Assembly: GCA_001599815.1 (NCBI GenBank)
Contig: BCIA01000004.1
Span: forward strand, 808,862 to 872,861
Reading direction: 5' to 3'
Source of the DNA: Furcasterigmium furcatum
Lineage: Eukaryota > Ascomycota > Sordariomycetes > Glomerellales > Plectosphaerellaceae
Length of the DNA stretch: 64,000 nt
Shown: positions 32,091 through 43,944 of the stretch, piece by piece
Position numbering within the stretch: position 1 is the stretch's first letter
How the letters are laid out: each line of letters opens with the position of its first letter
Program-made: the position numbers and the translations under genes
The notes under the pieces: generated by a model
The model's database searches: none
What the model saw: only the letters and a program-made list of their open reading frames with translations
Told to the model about the DNA's origin: nothing

Positions 32091-34044
32091 ATGGCCAAGG
32101 GGTAATTGCTCTCCATTCTACTGCCATGCAGACCATTGTGCTAATCCAGGCACCAGATCTTTCAAGCTTGGGGCGTCCTCCAAGGCGGTCGACCCCACAC
32201 TGAGCGCCCTCTTCTCAACAAGTGTACGTATTCTTCGCCAGTCTTGGGATTGTTCATGGCTCATGTGCTGACTGAATGTAGTCCGGACCGGTCAAGCCAA
32301 ACGCCAAGTCGAAGTACTCCGAGCTGCTGCCCCCACAACCGGAAGAAGATGACGAGGAGGAGGGCGTCGACGAGGACGAGGATGAGGACATGGAGGATGC
32401 CGACGGGCCAGATGCTGCCTCTGACAGCGACGCCGAAGACGAGGTCGCAGAGAAGCCCCTCCCGCCCCCCAAGAAGTCCAAGGACCGCAAGCGCAAGCGG
32501 GAGGAGGCCGACGATCTGGAGAGCAGGTACCTGAACAAGCTCGCCGACGAGGAAGTGAAGGAGGGAGAGAAGATGAAGAAGCAGAAGAAGGAGCAGAAGA
32601 AAGAGCAAAAGCTGAAGGAGGCCGAGGAAAAGAAGCAAGAAGACGACGACACATCATCAGAGGAAGACGAGGACGCCGAGGCCGAGAGCGACGACGAGAA
32701 AGCTGCCGAGGTTGGCGGTGATGACGAGGATACCCCCGAGGAGGACGAAGACGCCAGCTCGGACGAGATCCCCGTGCACGAGTCCATCCTCGCCGCCAAG
32801 TCCAAAGAAGCCCCCGCGAAAGACGACGAGGTCGAAAAGGCCAACCGCACCGTCTTCCTCTCCAACGTCGCCGCCGAGGCCACCACCTCCAAGACGGCCA
32901 AGAAGACCCTCATGGACCACCTCTCCACCGTCCTCGCCGACGACGAGAAGATCGAGTCCATCCGCTTCCGCTCCCTCGCCTTCTCCACCGGCGCCCTCCC
33001 CAAGCGCGCCGCCTACATCACGCAGTCCATCATGGAGTCCACCACAAAGTCCGCCAACGCCTACGTCGTCTACTCCAGCCAATCCGCCGCGCGCAAGGCC
33101 TTCGCCGAGCTCAACGGCACCGTCGTCCTCGACCGCCACCTGCGCGTCGACAGCGTCGCCCACCCGAGCCCCGTCGACCACCGCCGCTGCGTCTTCGTCG
33201 GCAACCTGGGCTTCGTCGACGACGAGACCGTCATCAACACCAACTCCGCCGGCGAGACCTCCACGCGCAAGCGCACCAAGATCCCCTCCGACACGGAGGA
33301 GGGCCTCTGGCAGACCTTTGGCAAGCACGCCGGCAAGGTCGAGAACGTCCGCGTCGTGCGCGACCCCAAGACCCGCGTCGGCAAGGGCTTCGCCTATGTG
33401 CAGTTCTACGTGAGTACTCCCCTCTATCCAGCTATTACCACACTCCCCCACGCATATTAGCGACCCCTACCAATGGCATGAGACATAGCTAATACCACGC
33501 CCAGGACGAAAATGACGTCGAGGCCGCGCTCCTCCTCAACGGCAAGAAATACCCCCCCATGCTCCCGCGCATCCTCCGCGTCGTCCGCGCCAAGGCCCCG
33601 CACAAGACGGCCCTGGCCCAAGAGCAGCGCAAGGCCAAGGCCGCCGCCCTGGCCGGCGTCGCGGACAAGGCCAAGAAGAGCACAAAGTACAAGCACAAGG
33701 CGACGCCGGAGCAGCAGTCGTCTGCCGGGCGCGCGGCGAAGCTCCTCGGCCGCGCGGGCGGGTTCCGCGAGGTGCTGAGGGCGAGCGGGAAGGACGACCG
33801 GCGCCCCGGGAAGAAGGGCGCGCCCGCCCCGCACGGCAACGGGTCGGGGGTCGTGCCGAAGACGCCGGAGCAGTTCATCTTCGAGGGGCGGAGGGCGAGC
33901 GCGAACGATGGGAGGCCGAATGATGTGAAGATTGGCGGGAAGAAGAAGGGGCGGGTTGGGAAGAAGGGGAGGGTGGAGAAGCCGGGCGGACGGGGGACGG
34001 CCAGGGCGGAGGCGTGGAAGAAGCAGCAGAAGAAGAAGGATTGA
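32091..34044 (+). CDS. NOP12: Nucleolar RNA-binding protein NOP12 (two RRMs)
   Basis: Four exons, 32091-32101, 32157-32223, 32282-33409 and 33505-34044, encode 581 residues. Exon 1 has only 11 nt (MAK plus two bases), and the join gives MAKGSFKLGASSKAVDPTLSALF, the conserved NOP12 start. Residues 40-200 are acidic and lysine-rich low complexity. RRM1 covers about 214-315 (RNP2 RTVFLSNV, RNP1-like NAYVVYSS) and RRM2 about 329-425 (RNP2 CVFVGNLGF, RNP1 KGFAYVQFY, interrupted by the third intron of 95 nt). The tail is rich in Lys/Gly/Arg, fitting nucleolar targeting. Yeast Nop12 acts in pre-25S rRNA processing, in particular 5.8S folding, on early pre-60S particles. Confidence 0.93.
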
Positions 34045-34589
34045 GGTGGTGGTATTGACATTATGTGAATATCCATTGGCGTTGAGAACATGGAATCCGT
34101 CTTTGCTCGTGCCCCTTTTCGCCTGGCTCTGTCTGCCTGGACTCGGCTCTGAAGTGTTGTATCGCCAGTCTGGGTTGCTGCCTCTTGCCTGAGTTGTTCA
34201 ACCTTGAAGTCTCGACAGGATGAATGGATGGCTTGAGTCCCTCTTGATGCATCTTACTAGCAACGGTGACATGCACAGAGACTCCTTGAGTCGCATCCCA
34301 CTATAGCGTTTCCTCTACACGCTATAGAACCTCCATCACACCTCTGCCAAAAGTATTACTGAATCCGGAGTCCAGGTAGTTTCTGTCAGAAACATCACAC
34401 TCAACCCGGGAGGGAGAACGCCGCCACGCAGACACAGTCCCCCATAGCCACCCACACACTTCACAAGAGAAGAGGTCTGATCTAGGGCCCTGCAGTAGCA
34501 AGAAGCAAAACTAAAAGGCAGCAGCATCTAAAATGCAAAAGTGTTCCCCCGCGATCTCCGAGTCTTTATCTTGCTCGAAAATCGGGGGT
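34045..34589. other. Intergenic: NOP12 3' region
   Basis: No gene is supported. The stretch should contain the NOP12 3' UTR. Confidence 0.45.
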
Positions 34590-34690
34590 TGTCACTAACC
34601 ATGTGATTCGAACCCACACCGGTCCCGCACCGTGAGAGCTCAGTTGGGCTACTAATCCGAGATTTTTACCCCTTGGCCACAGGCGCCGGA
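34590..34690 (-). repeat. tRNA-like element (SINE head or decayed tRNA gene)
   Basis: On the minus strand an A box TGGCCAAGGGG (34669-34679) and a B box GGTTCGAATCA (34604-34614) are spaced about 54 nt apart, as in Pol III type 2 genes. However, the bases before the A box (GCGCCTG) do not pair with those after the T arm, the D stem does not form, and the T stem has a mismatch. So this is not a functional tRNA. It fits the 5' head of a tRNA-derived SINE or a decayed tRNA. No target-site duplication was found by eye. Confidence 0.55.
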
Positions 34691-35311
34691 CCCCTATAAC
34701 ATATGTTGGAAACCCCAAGCCCATGAGGGTTGCTGCCTCAGGGGGTTGGTTGCCATGGCACTCAACATGGCTATGCCCGCCCCTGGCTGCAGCGTGCACT
34801 CACACTCAAGCCTTGCTGCCATCCAAGCGCCGCGCCTCCTCTCTACGCCCCATATCTGTGAGATGGTTCCTGCACCGTTGCCTGCAACCTTGACAGGGAC
34901 GCTGGTCCGATCTCTGCAATTCAGACTGAAGACCACCAGACCATACAACCTCTATAGTAGAGCACCCCCTGCCTTCACCAGAACCATATCAGCAACAGGC
35001 TCAGCTGATATCTCTTCGCGAATCCCTCCGCATTCACCAGTCACAGCCTCAAAGCATCACTCGCACCCATTGAAAAGTAAACCTTGACCTGCATTCACCG
35101 CCCGCGTGGAGCGTCCACCAGACAGAAGAGGGAATCTACCGACTCGACAGCCACCAATCAGAAGCAAAACAAACAAGGCAGGCGGAATGACGGCTCAGAA
35201 CAAAAACAGCAGCAAGCTCGAGAGGGGGGGAGGTCAGGGCGCGAATCCAGGCTTTTCTGCTTCTCCCTCAAAATATCAACCCACCCCCCGACTCGGACCC
35301 CGCACCCGCGT
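34691..35311. other. Intergenic: 3' side of alpha-tubulin
   Basis: About 620 bases with no supported gene. The part next to 35311 should be tubulin 3' UTR. Confidence 0.4.
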
Positions 35312-37012
35312 CTAGTACTCGATATCGCCCTCCTCGGCCTCGAAGGAGTCGGCGGCGACCTCCTCGTAGTCCTTCTCGAGCGCGGCCAGGTCCTCGCGGG
35401 CCTCGCTGAACTCGCCCTCCTCCATGCCCTCGCCGACGTACCAGTGCACGAAGGCGCGCTTGCTGTACATGAGGTCGAACTTGTGGTCAAGGCGGGACCA
35501 GGCCTCGGCGATGGCGGTGGTGTTGGACAGCATGGAGACGGAGCGGTCGACGGAGGCGAGGCCGCCGTCGCCGGGGGCGGCGGGGACGGCGACGGGCTTC
35601 TGGTAGTTGATGCCGAGCTTGAAGCCGGTGGGGCACCACTCGACGAGGTTGAAGGAGGCCTTGGCCTTGAGGGCGGCGATGGCGGCGTTGCAGTCGCGGG
35701 GGACGACGTCGCCGCGGTACAGGAGGGCGACGGCCATGTACTTGCCGTTGCGGGGGTCGCAGACGACCATCTGGTTGTTGGGCTCGAAGCCTGAGAGGTG
35801 CCGTCAGAATGTGGCAGTACGCGGGTTTGGGTGGAATGAAGGGACTTACACTGGAAGGTCAGGTCGTGGACCTTGAAGCTCTCGTGCTGGCTCTTGTTGG
35901 CCGAGATGACGGGGGCGTAGGAGATGAGGGGGTAGTGGATGCGGGGGTAGGGGACCAGGTTGGTCTGGAACTCGTTGAGGTCGACGTTGAGGGCACCGTC
36001 GAAGCGCAGGGACGAGGTGATGGAGGAGACGACCTGGGCGATCAGGCGGTTGAGATGCTCGTAGGAGGGGCGCGGGATGTCGAGGCTACGGCGGCAGATG
36101 TCGTAGACGGCCTCGTTGTCAACGAGGAAGGTGCAGTCCGAGTTCTCGATGGTGCTGTGGGTGGACAGGACCGCGTTGTACGGCTCGACGACGGCGGTCG
36201 AGACGCGGGGGGCGGGATAGACGGCGAACTCGAGCTTGGACTTCTTGCCGTACTCGGTGGACAGGCGCTCGAGGAGGAGGGCGCCGAAGCCGGAGCCGGT
36301 ACCACCGCCGAAGGAGTGGAAGATGAGGAAGCCCTGGAGGGAGTGGCAGTTGTCTTTGGGGTGCCTGTCAGTTCATCTGCTCCCAGAGCGGTGTGGCGGG
36401 TCACCAGGAAACTCACCGGCGACGCGGCGGATGCGGTCGATTACGTTGTCGACCATCTCCTTGCCGATGGTGTAGTGGCCACGGGCGTAGTTGTTGGCAG
36501 CATCCTCCTTGCCGCTGATCAACAGCTCGGGGTGGAAGAGCTGGCGGTAGCCGCCGGTGCGGATCTCGTCGATGGGCGAGGGGTCGAGATCGACGAAGAT
36601 GGAGCGGGGGACGTACTTGCCGCCGCTGGTCTCGGTGAAGAAGGTCTCGAACGAGCCAGGGTCGCCAATGTCCTGGGCATTAGGGTCGGGACGGCCATCG
36701 AGGCCGAGGCCGTGCTCGAGGAGGTAGCTGTCGTGAGATTCGAGGTCAGCGGGAGTCGGTGAAGATAGGGGCCGGCGAGATGCGGGGAGAGACTAACAGC
36801 TCCCAAGCGGAGTTACCCAGCTGGGTACCGGCCTGGCCAAGGTGAAGGTGAAGAATCTGTGTGACGAGGCATCAGTCTAACGGTGTCCAGCTCGAAGTCG
36901 GCCTCGGAATTCGAGGTTGGCGGTCCGGGAGGACGCGGGGAGCGACCCGGAGGTGAGATGAGGTGTCGATGTCGGGGTCGAGGGGGAGATGGGATCGTAC
37001 CTCGCCCTTCAT
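35312..37012 (-). CDS. Alpha-tubulin
   Basis: Five exons, 37012-37001, 36856-36798, 36727-36417, 36353-35850 and 35790-35312, encode 454 residues. The first exon is 12 nt (MKGE); introns are 144, 70, 63 and 59 nt, all phase-consistent. Signature elements are GQAGTQLGNSAWELY at the N-terminus, the GTP-binding tubulin motif GGGTGSGFG, and LIAQVVSSITSSLRFDG and WCPTGFKLGINYQKP typical of alpha rather than beta chains. The C-terminus is acidic and ends GDIEY, keeping the terminal tyrosine. It polymerises with beta-tubulin into microtubules. The MKGEILHLHLG start matches one of the two alpha-tubulin types common in filamentous ascomycetes, so a second copy elsewhere is likely. Confidence 0.96.
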
Positions 37013-37513
37013 GATGTATGTTGAGGATATCTACGACGAAAGAGACTGCAAGGATGGCAAAGGCAGCTTTTTGACGCGCGCAGCGCAGACTGGGTCGGAA
37101 GACAGAGGCGGTAGCGGAGGATCAAGTCGAGGAGGTTGAGGGTTGGATTTCTGAAGTTCAAGGTCTTTCCCAGGTACTGGTCGAGGTCCGGTTGGTGGTC
37201 CAGGGGGAATTCAGGCCTGTGGGCTCCAAAAGGCGGGGCACGTCAACAAACTGGTGGCGCGATAGGAGGGTGCGAGCCTTGGAAGGGAGCCAGGGGAACT
37301 CCCGCTGGGGCTAGCGCGGGAGGGGTAAGGTCACGGTACCTGGCTTTTGCCTTTGTCGGTGCCTCAGGGAAAGTACCGCGACCTCTCACCGCTAGATGGC
37401 CCGTGCGAGCACTGGGTCCCCTCTTCCCGAAATTGGGGGTTGACTTCAGGGGTACATCCCAAAGAAGCACCACGACGCTCCAGCCACGAGAAGCTCACTG
37501 CAACATCATCACA
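37013..37513. promoter_or_regulatory. Alpha-tubulin promoter region
   Basis: The region upstream of the minus-strand tubulin start. It is purine/pyrimidine mixed with no element I can name. It also holds the 3' side of the broken gene at 37944-38556. Confidence 0.4.
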
Positions 37514-37943
37514 TCAGCCACGCTGCAGACTGCAGACTGCCACAAGGGTCCGACTCTTTTGAGGTGCACACTTGGAATTGAACGTCCTGCAGTCGCAGAC
37601 TCGGATGTGTCCGCGAAGCCCAAGAAATGTAACGTCGGCAACCATGCCAACATCTCTCAACTCTGCCATGCATGCACACCCAAACATCCCCGAGGTACCT
37701 GGCATTTTATCCCATCGCACTCTCTCTGCTTGTTGTGGCATTTCTAGATCACGCCGGCAACAGCAAGTGAACTCCCTTGGTGAAGCTCCAGTAGCTAGCC
37801 ACCAGGGCCTCAGGCATCCTACGCCTGGAGGGAGGTCCTGAGCCGGTTGCCAGATCTCGCGGCTGTTCTCCGGGCTCGAGTAGTGGCTGTAGAAGGTGTT
37901 GCGGTAGCGGCCTTGCTCGGGGAACACGGCCGTACCCCCCTCG

Positions 37944-38556
37944 TTAATAGTGTCCCCTGAATCCGTTCCTATGGTCCTGGGTGTTGGCCATCAACGGGAT
38001 GAAGTAACGGATCTTGATGGGATGCGCGGCGTGGTTGTCGTACCGTTGCCAGAACCTGACCCTGCCACGCGTGACGCGGAAAGACTGCGCCGTGTGGATC
38101 TGGTCACGACAGTCCGAGGGACCATCACGGCCAACGTTGCTGAAGTAACTGCACCGCTGAACCTGAGGGGCCCATCTGTCGTCCATGAACCCGCTGCAGA
38201 TGTCCATTCGGCCCTGGCCCTCGATGACATACTGTACAGATGTCAGCAACAAGTCCCCTTCATGGCATTGAGACGGAGGCAACTTCAGGTCGAGACTCAG
38301 AGCATGGAGTGTTCATAGGACCTCAAAGGATTCAAGCCCGGTTCGTCTTGAGATCCACGGGTCGCAATCCCCGCGTTGGAGACTTACATACAGCAGTGTG
38401 TTGCACTGCATTCATGGAGGGAATCCACTAATATTGAAGTTATCTTCTTCCTTGAATCAGCCCAGAGACGCTAATGGTGGCACAGATTACCCACGAATAT
38501 CCGGCCTTCTGGTTTAGGACGCAAAGCCCGCTTAGCTCGGATCCGATGGGTATCAT
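37944..38556 (-). pseudogene. Small unrecognised gene with a probable frameshift
   Basis: Three exons are supported by splice signals: 38556-38491, 38405-38388 and 38231-37944, all phase 0 (donors GTAATC and GTAAGT; branches CTGATT and GCTGACA; acceptors TGCAG and TACAG). They give 123 residues ending at TAA 37946-37944. The coding bias does not end there: one base shift at a G4 run (CCCC on the plus strand, 37954-37957) opens a second frame with the same bias for about 40 codons (NEGGTAVFPEQGRYRN and on, to about 37830). So an extra base has probably truncated the gene, or the assembly has a homopolymer error. The family is not recognised; cysteines at conserved-looking spacing suggest a small structured protein, without a signal peptide. 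Confidence 0.45.
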
Positions 38557-38661
38557 GATGTTTTAGTTGACTGACGATCGAAAGAACTTGATTAAGACCG
38601 CTTGGAAGTTGACTACGTCTCGGGACTACTCGTAGCGGCAACTTCGTGGTCCGTATTCCAC

Positions 38662-40400
38662 CTAAGCGCCATGGTTCAGGTTCCCGATGGTGATGCTCTT
38701 GATGTTCTGGTACTCCGCCAGGCCGTACAAGCTGCCCTCCTTGCCGTACCCGCTCTCCTTGACACCGCCGAACGGCGCCTCCGCCGCGCTGATCTTGCCC
38801 GTGTTGGCGCCCACCATGCCGACCTTGAGCTTGTGCGCGACCCGCATCACGCGGCCGATGTCCCTGGAGAAGAAGTACCCGGCCAGGCCGAACTCGGTGT
38901 CGTTCGCGAGGCGGATCGCGTCCGCCTCGGTGTCGAACTCGAACACGGGCGCCAGGGGCCCGAAGGTCTCGTCCTTGCTGACCAGCATGTCCTCGGTCAT
39001 GCCCGACAGCACCGTCGGCTGGAAGAAGAAGCCGGCCTTGTCGGCGGGGGGCTTGCCGCCCGTCTCGACGCGGGCGCCCTTGGCCGTCGCGTCCGCCACG
39101 TGCTCGGTGATCTTGGCCACGGCGGCCTTGTTGACGAGGGGGCCCTGGGTCGTGGACGTCTCGAGGCCGCTGCCCATCTGGAGGGCGTTGACCTTCTCGA
39201 CAAGCTTGGCGGTGAACTCCTTGGCGATGCCCTTCTGGACGTAGAGGCGGTTGGCGCTGGGAGGCGTTAGCATTCGGGAAGCTTGTCAGAGATCAAGGGG
39301 GTGGCCGGGGACGTACCACACGCAGGTCTGGCCCGAGCAGCGGAACTTGCAGAACATGGCGCCCTCGACGGCGAGGTCGACGTCCGCGTCGTCGAAGACG
39401 ATGAAGGGCGCGTTGCCGCCCAGCTCCATGCTGACCTTCTTCAGCGTGCCGGCGGCGAGCTTGGTGAGCATCTTGCCCACTCCCGTCGATCCGGTGAAGG
39501 AGATCTTGGCGACGAGGGGGTTGGTGGCGAGCTCTGTCGCGGCCTCGCGGTTCTTGGTGGGGCACACCTGAATCGTGGCGGCGGGGATGCCGGCCTCGAC
39601 GGCCAGCTTGGTGAGGGCGAGGCAGGAGTAGGGGGTCTCGCTGGGGGGCTTGATGACGACGGAGCAGCCGGCGGCGAGGGCGGGGGCGATCTTGCGCGTG
39701 ATCATGGCGGCGGGGAAGTTCCACGGGGTGATGATGCCGCAGACGCCGACGGGCTCGCGGACGGTGATCAGGGAGGTGTGCGGCGTGGAGGAGGGGATGG
39801 TGACGCCGTAGGAGCGGGTGGCCTCCTCGGCGAACCAGGAGATGAAGCTGGCGGCGTAGACGACCTCGCCCTTGGCTTCGGAGATGGTCTTTCCGTTTTC
39901 GAGGCTGAGGATGACGGCGACTGGGGGTTTGTTAGTTTTCTGGATTCATGTTTGCGGATGCGGGCGAAGCGTACGGTCATCAGCGTTGGCCACCATCAGG
40001 TCGTGCCATTTTCTCAGGAGGGCACCTCGGCTGGCGCCTGTTGTGCTCTCCCAGAACTTGGACTGGGCCTTGTCGGCGCTCTGGATGGCATTCTGGAAGT
40101 CCTCGAGGGAGCAGTTGGAGACCTGGCCGAGGACGGTGGCCGTCGAGGGCTCTATTGGGGATGTGTTAGTCTCAGACGGTTTTGCGACAGCGCTGAAGGG
40201 GAATCATACCATAGACGTCGAACTTGGCCTCCTTGGACACCCACTTGCCGTCGATGAAGGCGTCAGAGATGAAGAGGCTGCTGTCCTTGAGCTGCGTGAA
40301 GGGTATCAGCACATGTGTCGCGGATGGTGGGGTAATAATGGTCAGTGAGACTCACGTTCTTGATCGCCTCGGCGTGGTAGTTGGCGCTTGTGGAGCCCAT
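38662..40400 (-). CDS. Succinate-semialdehyde dehydrogenase, NAD(P)+
   Basis: Five exons, 40400-40356, 40291-40210, 40151-39975, 39920-39317 and 39256-38662, encode 500 residues; introns are 64, 58, 54 and 60 nt. The aldehyde dehydrogenase fold is complete: PWNFPAAMITRKIAPALAAG (NAD site), FTGSTGVGK, the general base Glu267 in SMELGG and the nucleophile Cys301 in GQTC, 34 residues apart as usual. The C-terminal block SAAEAPFGGVKESGYGKEGS and EYQNIKSI is diagnostic of the SSADH subfamily. The enzyme converts succinate semialdehyde to succinate, the last step of the GABA shunt. The yeast homologue is Uga2. No mitochondrial presequence is evident, so a cytosolic location is likely. Confidence 0.92.
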
Positions 40401-41521
40401 GATGTGAAATTGAACTGTTGTTCTGGCGTCCAAGGCGTGCTGAAGTGAAGGTAAAGCAGCAGTGTAAGTCTATGATCATCTATGGGTGAGAAATCGCCAG
40501 TTACAGAAGAACAGAATGCAAGAGGACACCCGAGATCGGTCCGCGACACGCCAGAAGACGTCCATTAATATGACCGCGTCGCGGGGCAGATAACCGGCGA
40601 GATAACCGCGGTTCTTCCAAAGGGGGTTTAGCTGGTCTCCATCTTGCACGACCATTGCTTATCCCCGAGGAACTGTAGTGTAATGTAACGAGAAGCTCAG
40701 GATCCTTCTGCTGCTGCGCCGGGCCGGAGCTCGTTGCGCTGGCGGGCTCTTGGGACCGTGACGAATCAAGGAATTGCATGGCCGAGGCGATTGGGGCGCC
40801 GTCGGGCTTGAAACCCGGCCCGGGACTCAGTCCCGCTGTGGGGCCGGGCCGGTGTCTTCAATTTCTTGCCGTTTTGGGGATGGACCCGAGGGGGAGCTTT
40901 GGGGTATTTTCGGGTTGGTGAGGCGGGGGCGGGGTTGAAACTGAGGCCAGACTCTGCTCTGGAATCCTCAGATCGATACCAAGTATATTGAACACTCCGT
41001 CTATTCCGAGTTTCTTCCGGTTGGCTCCTGAAGGTGCCAGGCGGCGATCTGGCTCACCTCCGCCTCTTCGCTCAGAGTCCGCAGTCCACGCACAGGTTCG
41101 GTTTTCCTGCTGTGGCGGACTTTGCAGAGAAGTTGCCCAAAGCTTGCATATCTTCCCGAGACTGTCACTACGAGTGGCCATGGGCCGTCCCCATTTCGTC
41201 AAGATGCCGCACCCTCGAGCCTGTGCCATGGCTTAGCAAGTTGCTTGTAATACGGCAAAACCACCAGATTGAGGCTCATCAAGCCATGCATTCCTAACGC
41301 CATCATGCAACCATCGTGTACCCCATGCAAGGTAACGTAAAAATGAAAAACTCCGGCTAATAAACGACAGATCAATGGTCCGTAGAGCCCGCTTCGCTGA
41401 AGTCCATACTCAAGGACCCCCGGGCTTCCGGCCATACACCAGGGTACTATTCGGGGTCAGTGCCACACGTCCAGCCAGCGGAACAAACCCGGGCGCCAGG
41501 GAATGTGTGCCCGTGGCGAAC
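40401..41521. promoter_or_regulatory. SSADH promoter with a GC-rich nested inverted repeat
   Basis: 1.1 kb upstream of SSADH and downstream of the methyltransferase gene. At 40815-40852 CCGGCCC and GGGCCGG flank an inner hairpin GGGAC-TCA-GTCCC. No gene is supported. Confidence 0.5.
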
Positions 41522-42955
41522 TCACAACTCATAGTAAGGATGTAGCCTCCTATTCCTTACGGCCTGTCGCATCTCTGCAATGAATACTTGGCTCCTCTCG
41601 TAGGTCCAGTTCATGACCTGCGTCAGGAGGAACAGGCCGAACCCCTCCAGCCCGCCGTCGACGAACATCTGCACGTACGTCCCGATCTCCTTCATCTTGC
41701 GGTCGGAGGCCCACGCGTTCATCGGTAGCCGGAACTTGCGCTCGACGACGTCGACGAAGCCCGCCTCGTCCATGAGGTCGTGCATGCGCGAACCGATGGC
41801 GATCTTGAACGTCTTGCCGAGCCTCTCGCCGGCCTCCTGGAAGACGGCGTTCCAGCGGTTCAGGATGTGCCTGGGATCCTCTCCGACGACGTCCGAGTGT
41901 GCGCGGATGTCGAGCTCGAGGTCCTCGAACCAGCCGCCGGGCTTGAGGTGCCTGAAGACCTTCTTGTAGAGGACGGACCAGTCGTCGATGCTGCCGTAGA
42001 GGTCGCGGATGTGGATGTAGTCGAAGTGGTCTTCGGGCCATGTCCACTCGAGCTGGGCGTCGTCGATATGGAACTCGCAGTTCGGCGGTACCCATGAGGG
42101 CTGGATGGGGGAGATGTCGGTTCCGATGGCGTGGGCGCCCGGAAACTGATCGGCGAAGTCTCTGGTGGGTTGGATGGTCAGCGCGGACGGCTCCAGGGTG
42201 GGAACTCTGGGAGCTAACTCACAATAACCAGATACCGGTGCCGGTTCCCAGGTCCAACACTCTCTGTCGGAAGAAACGAGATGTTAGGCAGATGCATTCG
42301 GCGCAAGGTGGCGGCAGTAGGAACAGCCTAAGCGGTGGCGCACCTGGACATTGTCTTCAATCGGCGCTTGGAACAGCTGGTTGTCGAAGTAAAGAAGCAT
42401 GTAGTGGTGCCTGTCAAGATCGTTGAGCGGAGAGTCCTATGCTGGCCGATCACTGGCAGTGAAGAAACTCACGTTATGTCCAGGCCTTCATTCTGTTGCT
42501 CATCGTTGGGAGCCCTGCCGTGCGCCGCATGTCAGTCTCAGTCCTCGGAGCCGACCCAGGCGATCACCGGAAGTCCCACCAGTATGCCGTCGTCTTCGAA
42601 GCCCCGTAGGTTCGGCCGTGGATGTTGCGATAGTCTCGTATGCTGTCGGTCAGGGACCACGTCGACTGGAGAGTGCCCCCGGAGACCGAGATTCCGTCGT
42701 CGTCGTCGTCGCCGTTCTCATCTTCTTCGTCGAATTGGGGATCCTGGCGGAGCGCGAGCGCATAGCGTCAGCAGACACTCGAACAGAGGCTGCGTCGCGA
42801 ACGGGCAAGTTTCGGGAGAGCCGTGCTTCGGGTCGCGGCGCCCAGCGTGTGAGACGTACGGCCACAATAGGAGCTGAAATCGCGGGCTCAGCCGGTCGGG
42901 GGCTGGACGACAGAAGTTCGCCCGTCGGCGAGCGCGCGGGTGAGGGGCTACCCAT
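41522..42955 (-). CDS. LaeA/UMTA-like SAM-dependent methyltransferase
   Basis: Six exons, 42955-42860, 42743-42580, 42514-42473, 42410-42344, 42263-42223 and 42161-41522, encode 349 residues. Each of the five introns (116, 65, 62, 80 and 61 nt) keeps frame. The order is that of the fungal UMTA/TAM-type family: disordered Ser/Pro and poly-Asp N-terminus, SLTDSIRDYRNIHGRTY, YWAPND, HHYMLLYF, then SAM motif I VLDLGTGTGIW at 125-135, GTDISPIQPSWVPPNCEF, and FDYIHIRDLYGSI. The family includes LaeA-related regulators and secondary-metabolite methyltransferases. Most paralogues have unknown substrates, so a LaeA role is not claimed. No biosynthetic backbone gene lies nearby. Confidence 0.88.
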
Positions 42956-43944
42956 GGGTTATGTCGTCAAGCGGTCTCACCCTCGGACTGAGGATGCCTG
43001 TCGTGAGTTGCGAGGAAGCCTGGACCCATGGAAACGAGAATCCTGGGGACTCAAGGGCACTCTCAACCCGTGCGCGTTCGATGTCGGAAGCGGAGAGCCC
43101 GGCCGCCCCTCCGCCTCGCTTCCGTGTGCCGTTGGCACTAATTAATGCCAGACCAGGGCTGTAGTGTAAGCATGACATCGTGGTCCTGTCGAGCTTCGGC
43201 TTCGCTTCGACTTCACGGACATAGATGTGGCTAGAGCAGTAGAGCCCCAGCTGCACTAGAGAGTCGGTAGGAGAGAGTTTGTCACGGCTTCGAGTGCTTG
43301 AGCAACAAAAGTCGCTTCCTTGACGAACGTCTCCCAGCAGAGCGATGATGGTTGATGTGGACATTCTAAGCGCTAATCTGCTGCCGATTCGGGGGTTTAA
43401 TCCGCCGTTGCGTGGGATGAAGAACTGATGCGACCAACCACAGGGGCCTCGGCCCAGCGGTGAGCCCTTATCCCTGCTGCCGAGAATATGTGCCATCACA
43501 CGTGGACTGAGGGAGAATCCCCCGAGCCCAGGACGGGAACGCCCGCTGCTACGATATCGCCCTCGGCACTTGCAAAGTCCCACGCAGTATGATGAATAAC
43601 TGGGGGCCATCATGAGATGTTGACGGCTCTGTCAGCGTCGATTTGGGGGTTGTCGCTCTGCCGAGATCTCGTGTTCGTGTGCGTGCGGGTTCTCGGACTC
43701 CAACGATCTTCCAAGCGACGACCCCGGTCGATGTCACCCCCACGTTGAAGACACATCCCAGCAGACGAAGACTCAACGTGGCATTCGGAACAGTGCGTTT
43801 GTCACCTGTCGCTGAAGGGACTCGAAAGAATGATATTGATCAAGCATCGTACACTAGGAGACCTGACCTCCGGCGCGAATATCCGCGTGACTCAACTTCA
43901 ATGAAAAACACAGGTTCACCGTACTGTCCTTGTAATCCTAACCC
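42956..43944. promoter_or_regulatory. Methyltransferase promoter / DUF2235 3' region
   Basis: 990 bases between two minus-strand genes in tandem. No supported frame or RNA is seen. Confidence 0.4.

Noticed and set aside
34590..34690. Functional tRNA gene
   Set aside because: Acceptor and D stems do not pair although A and B boxes are present; kept as a tRNA-like element only.
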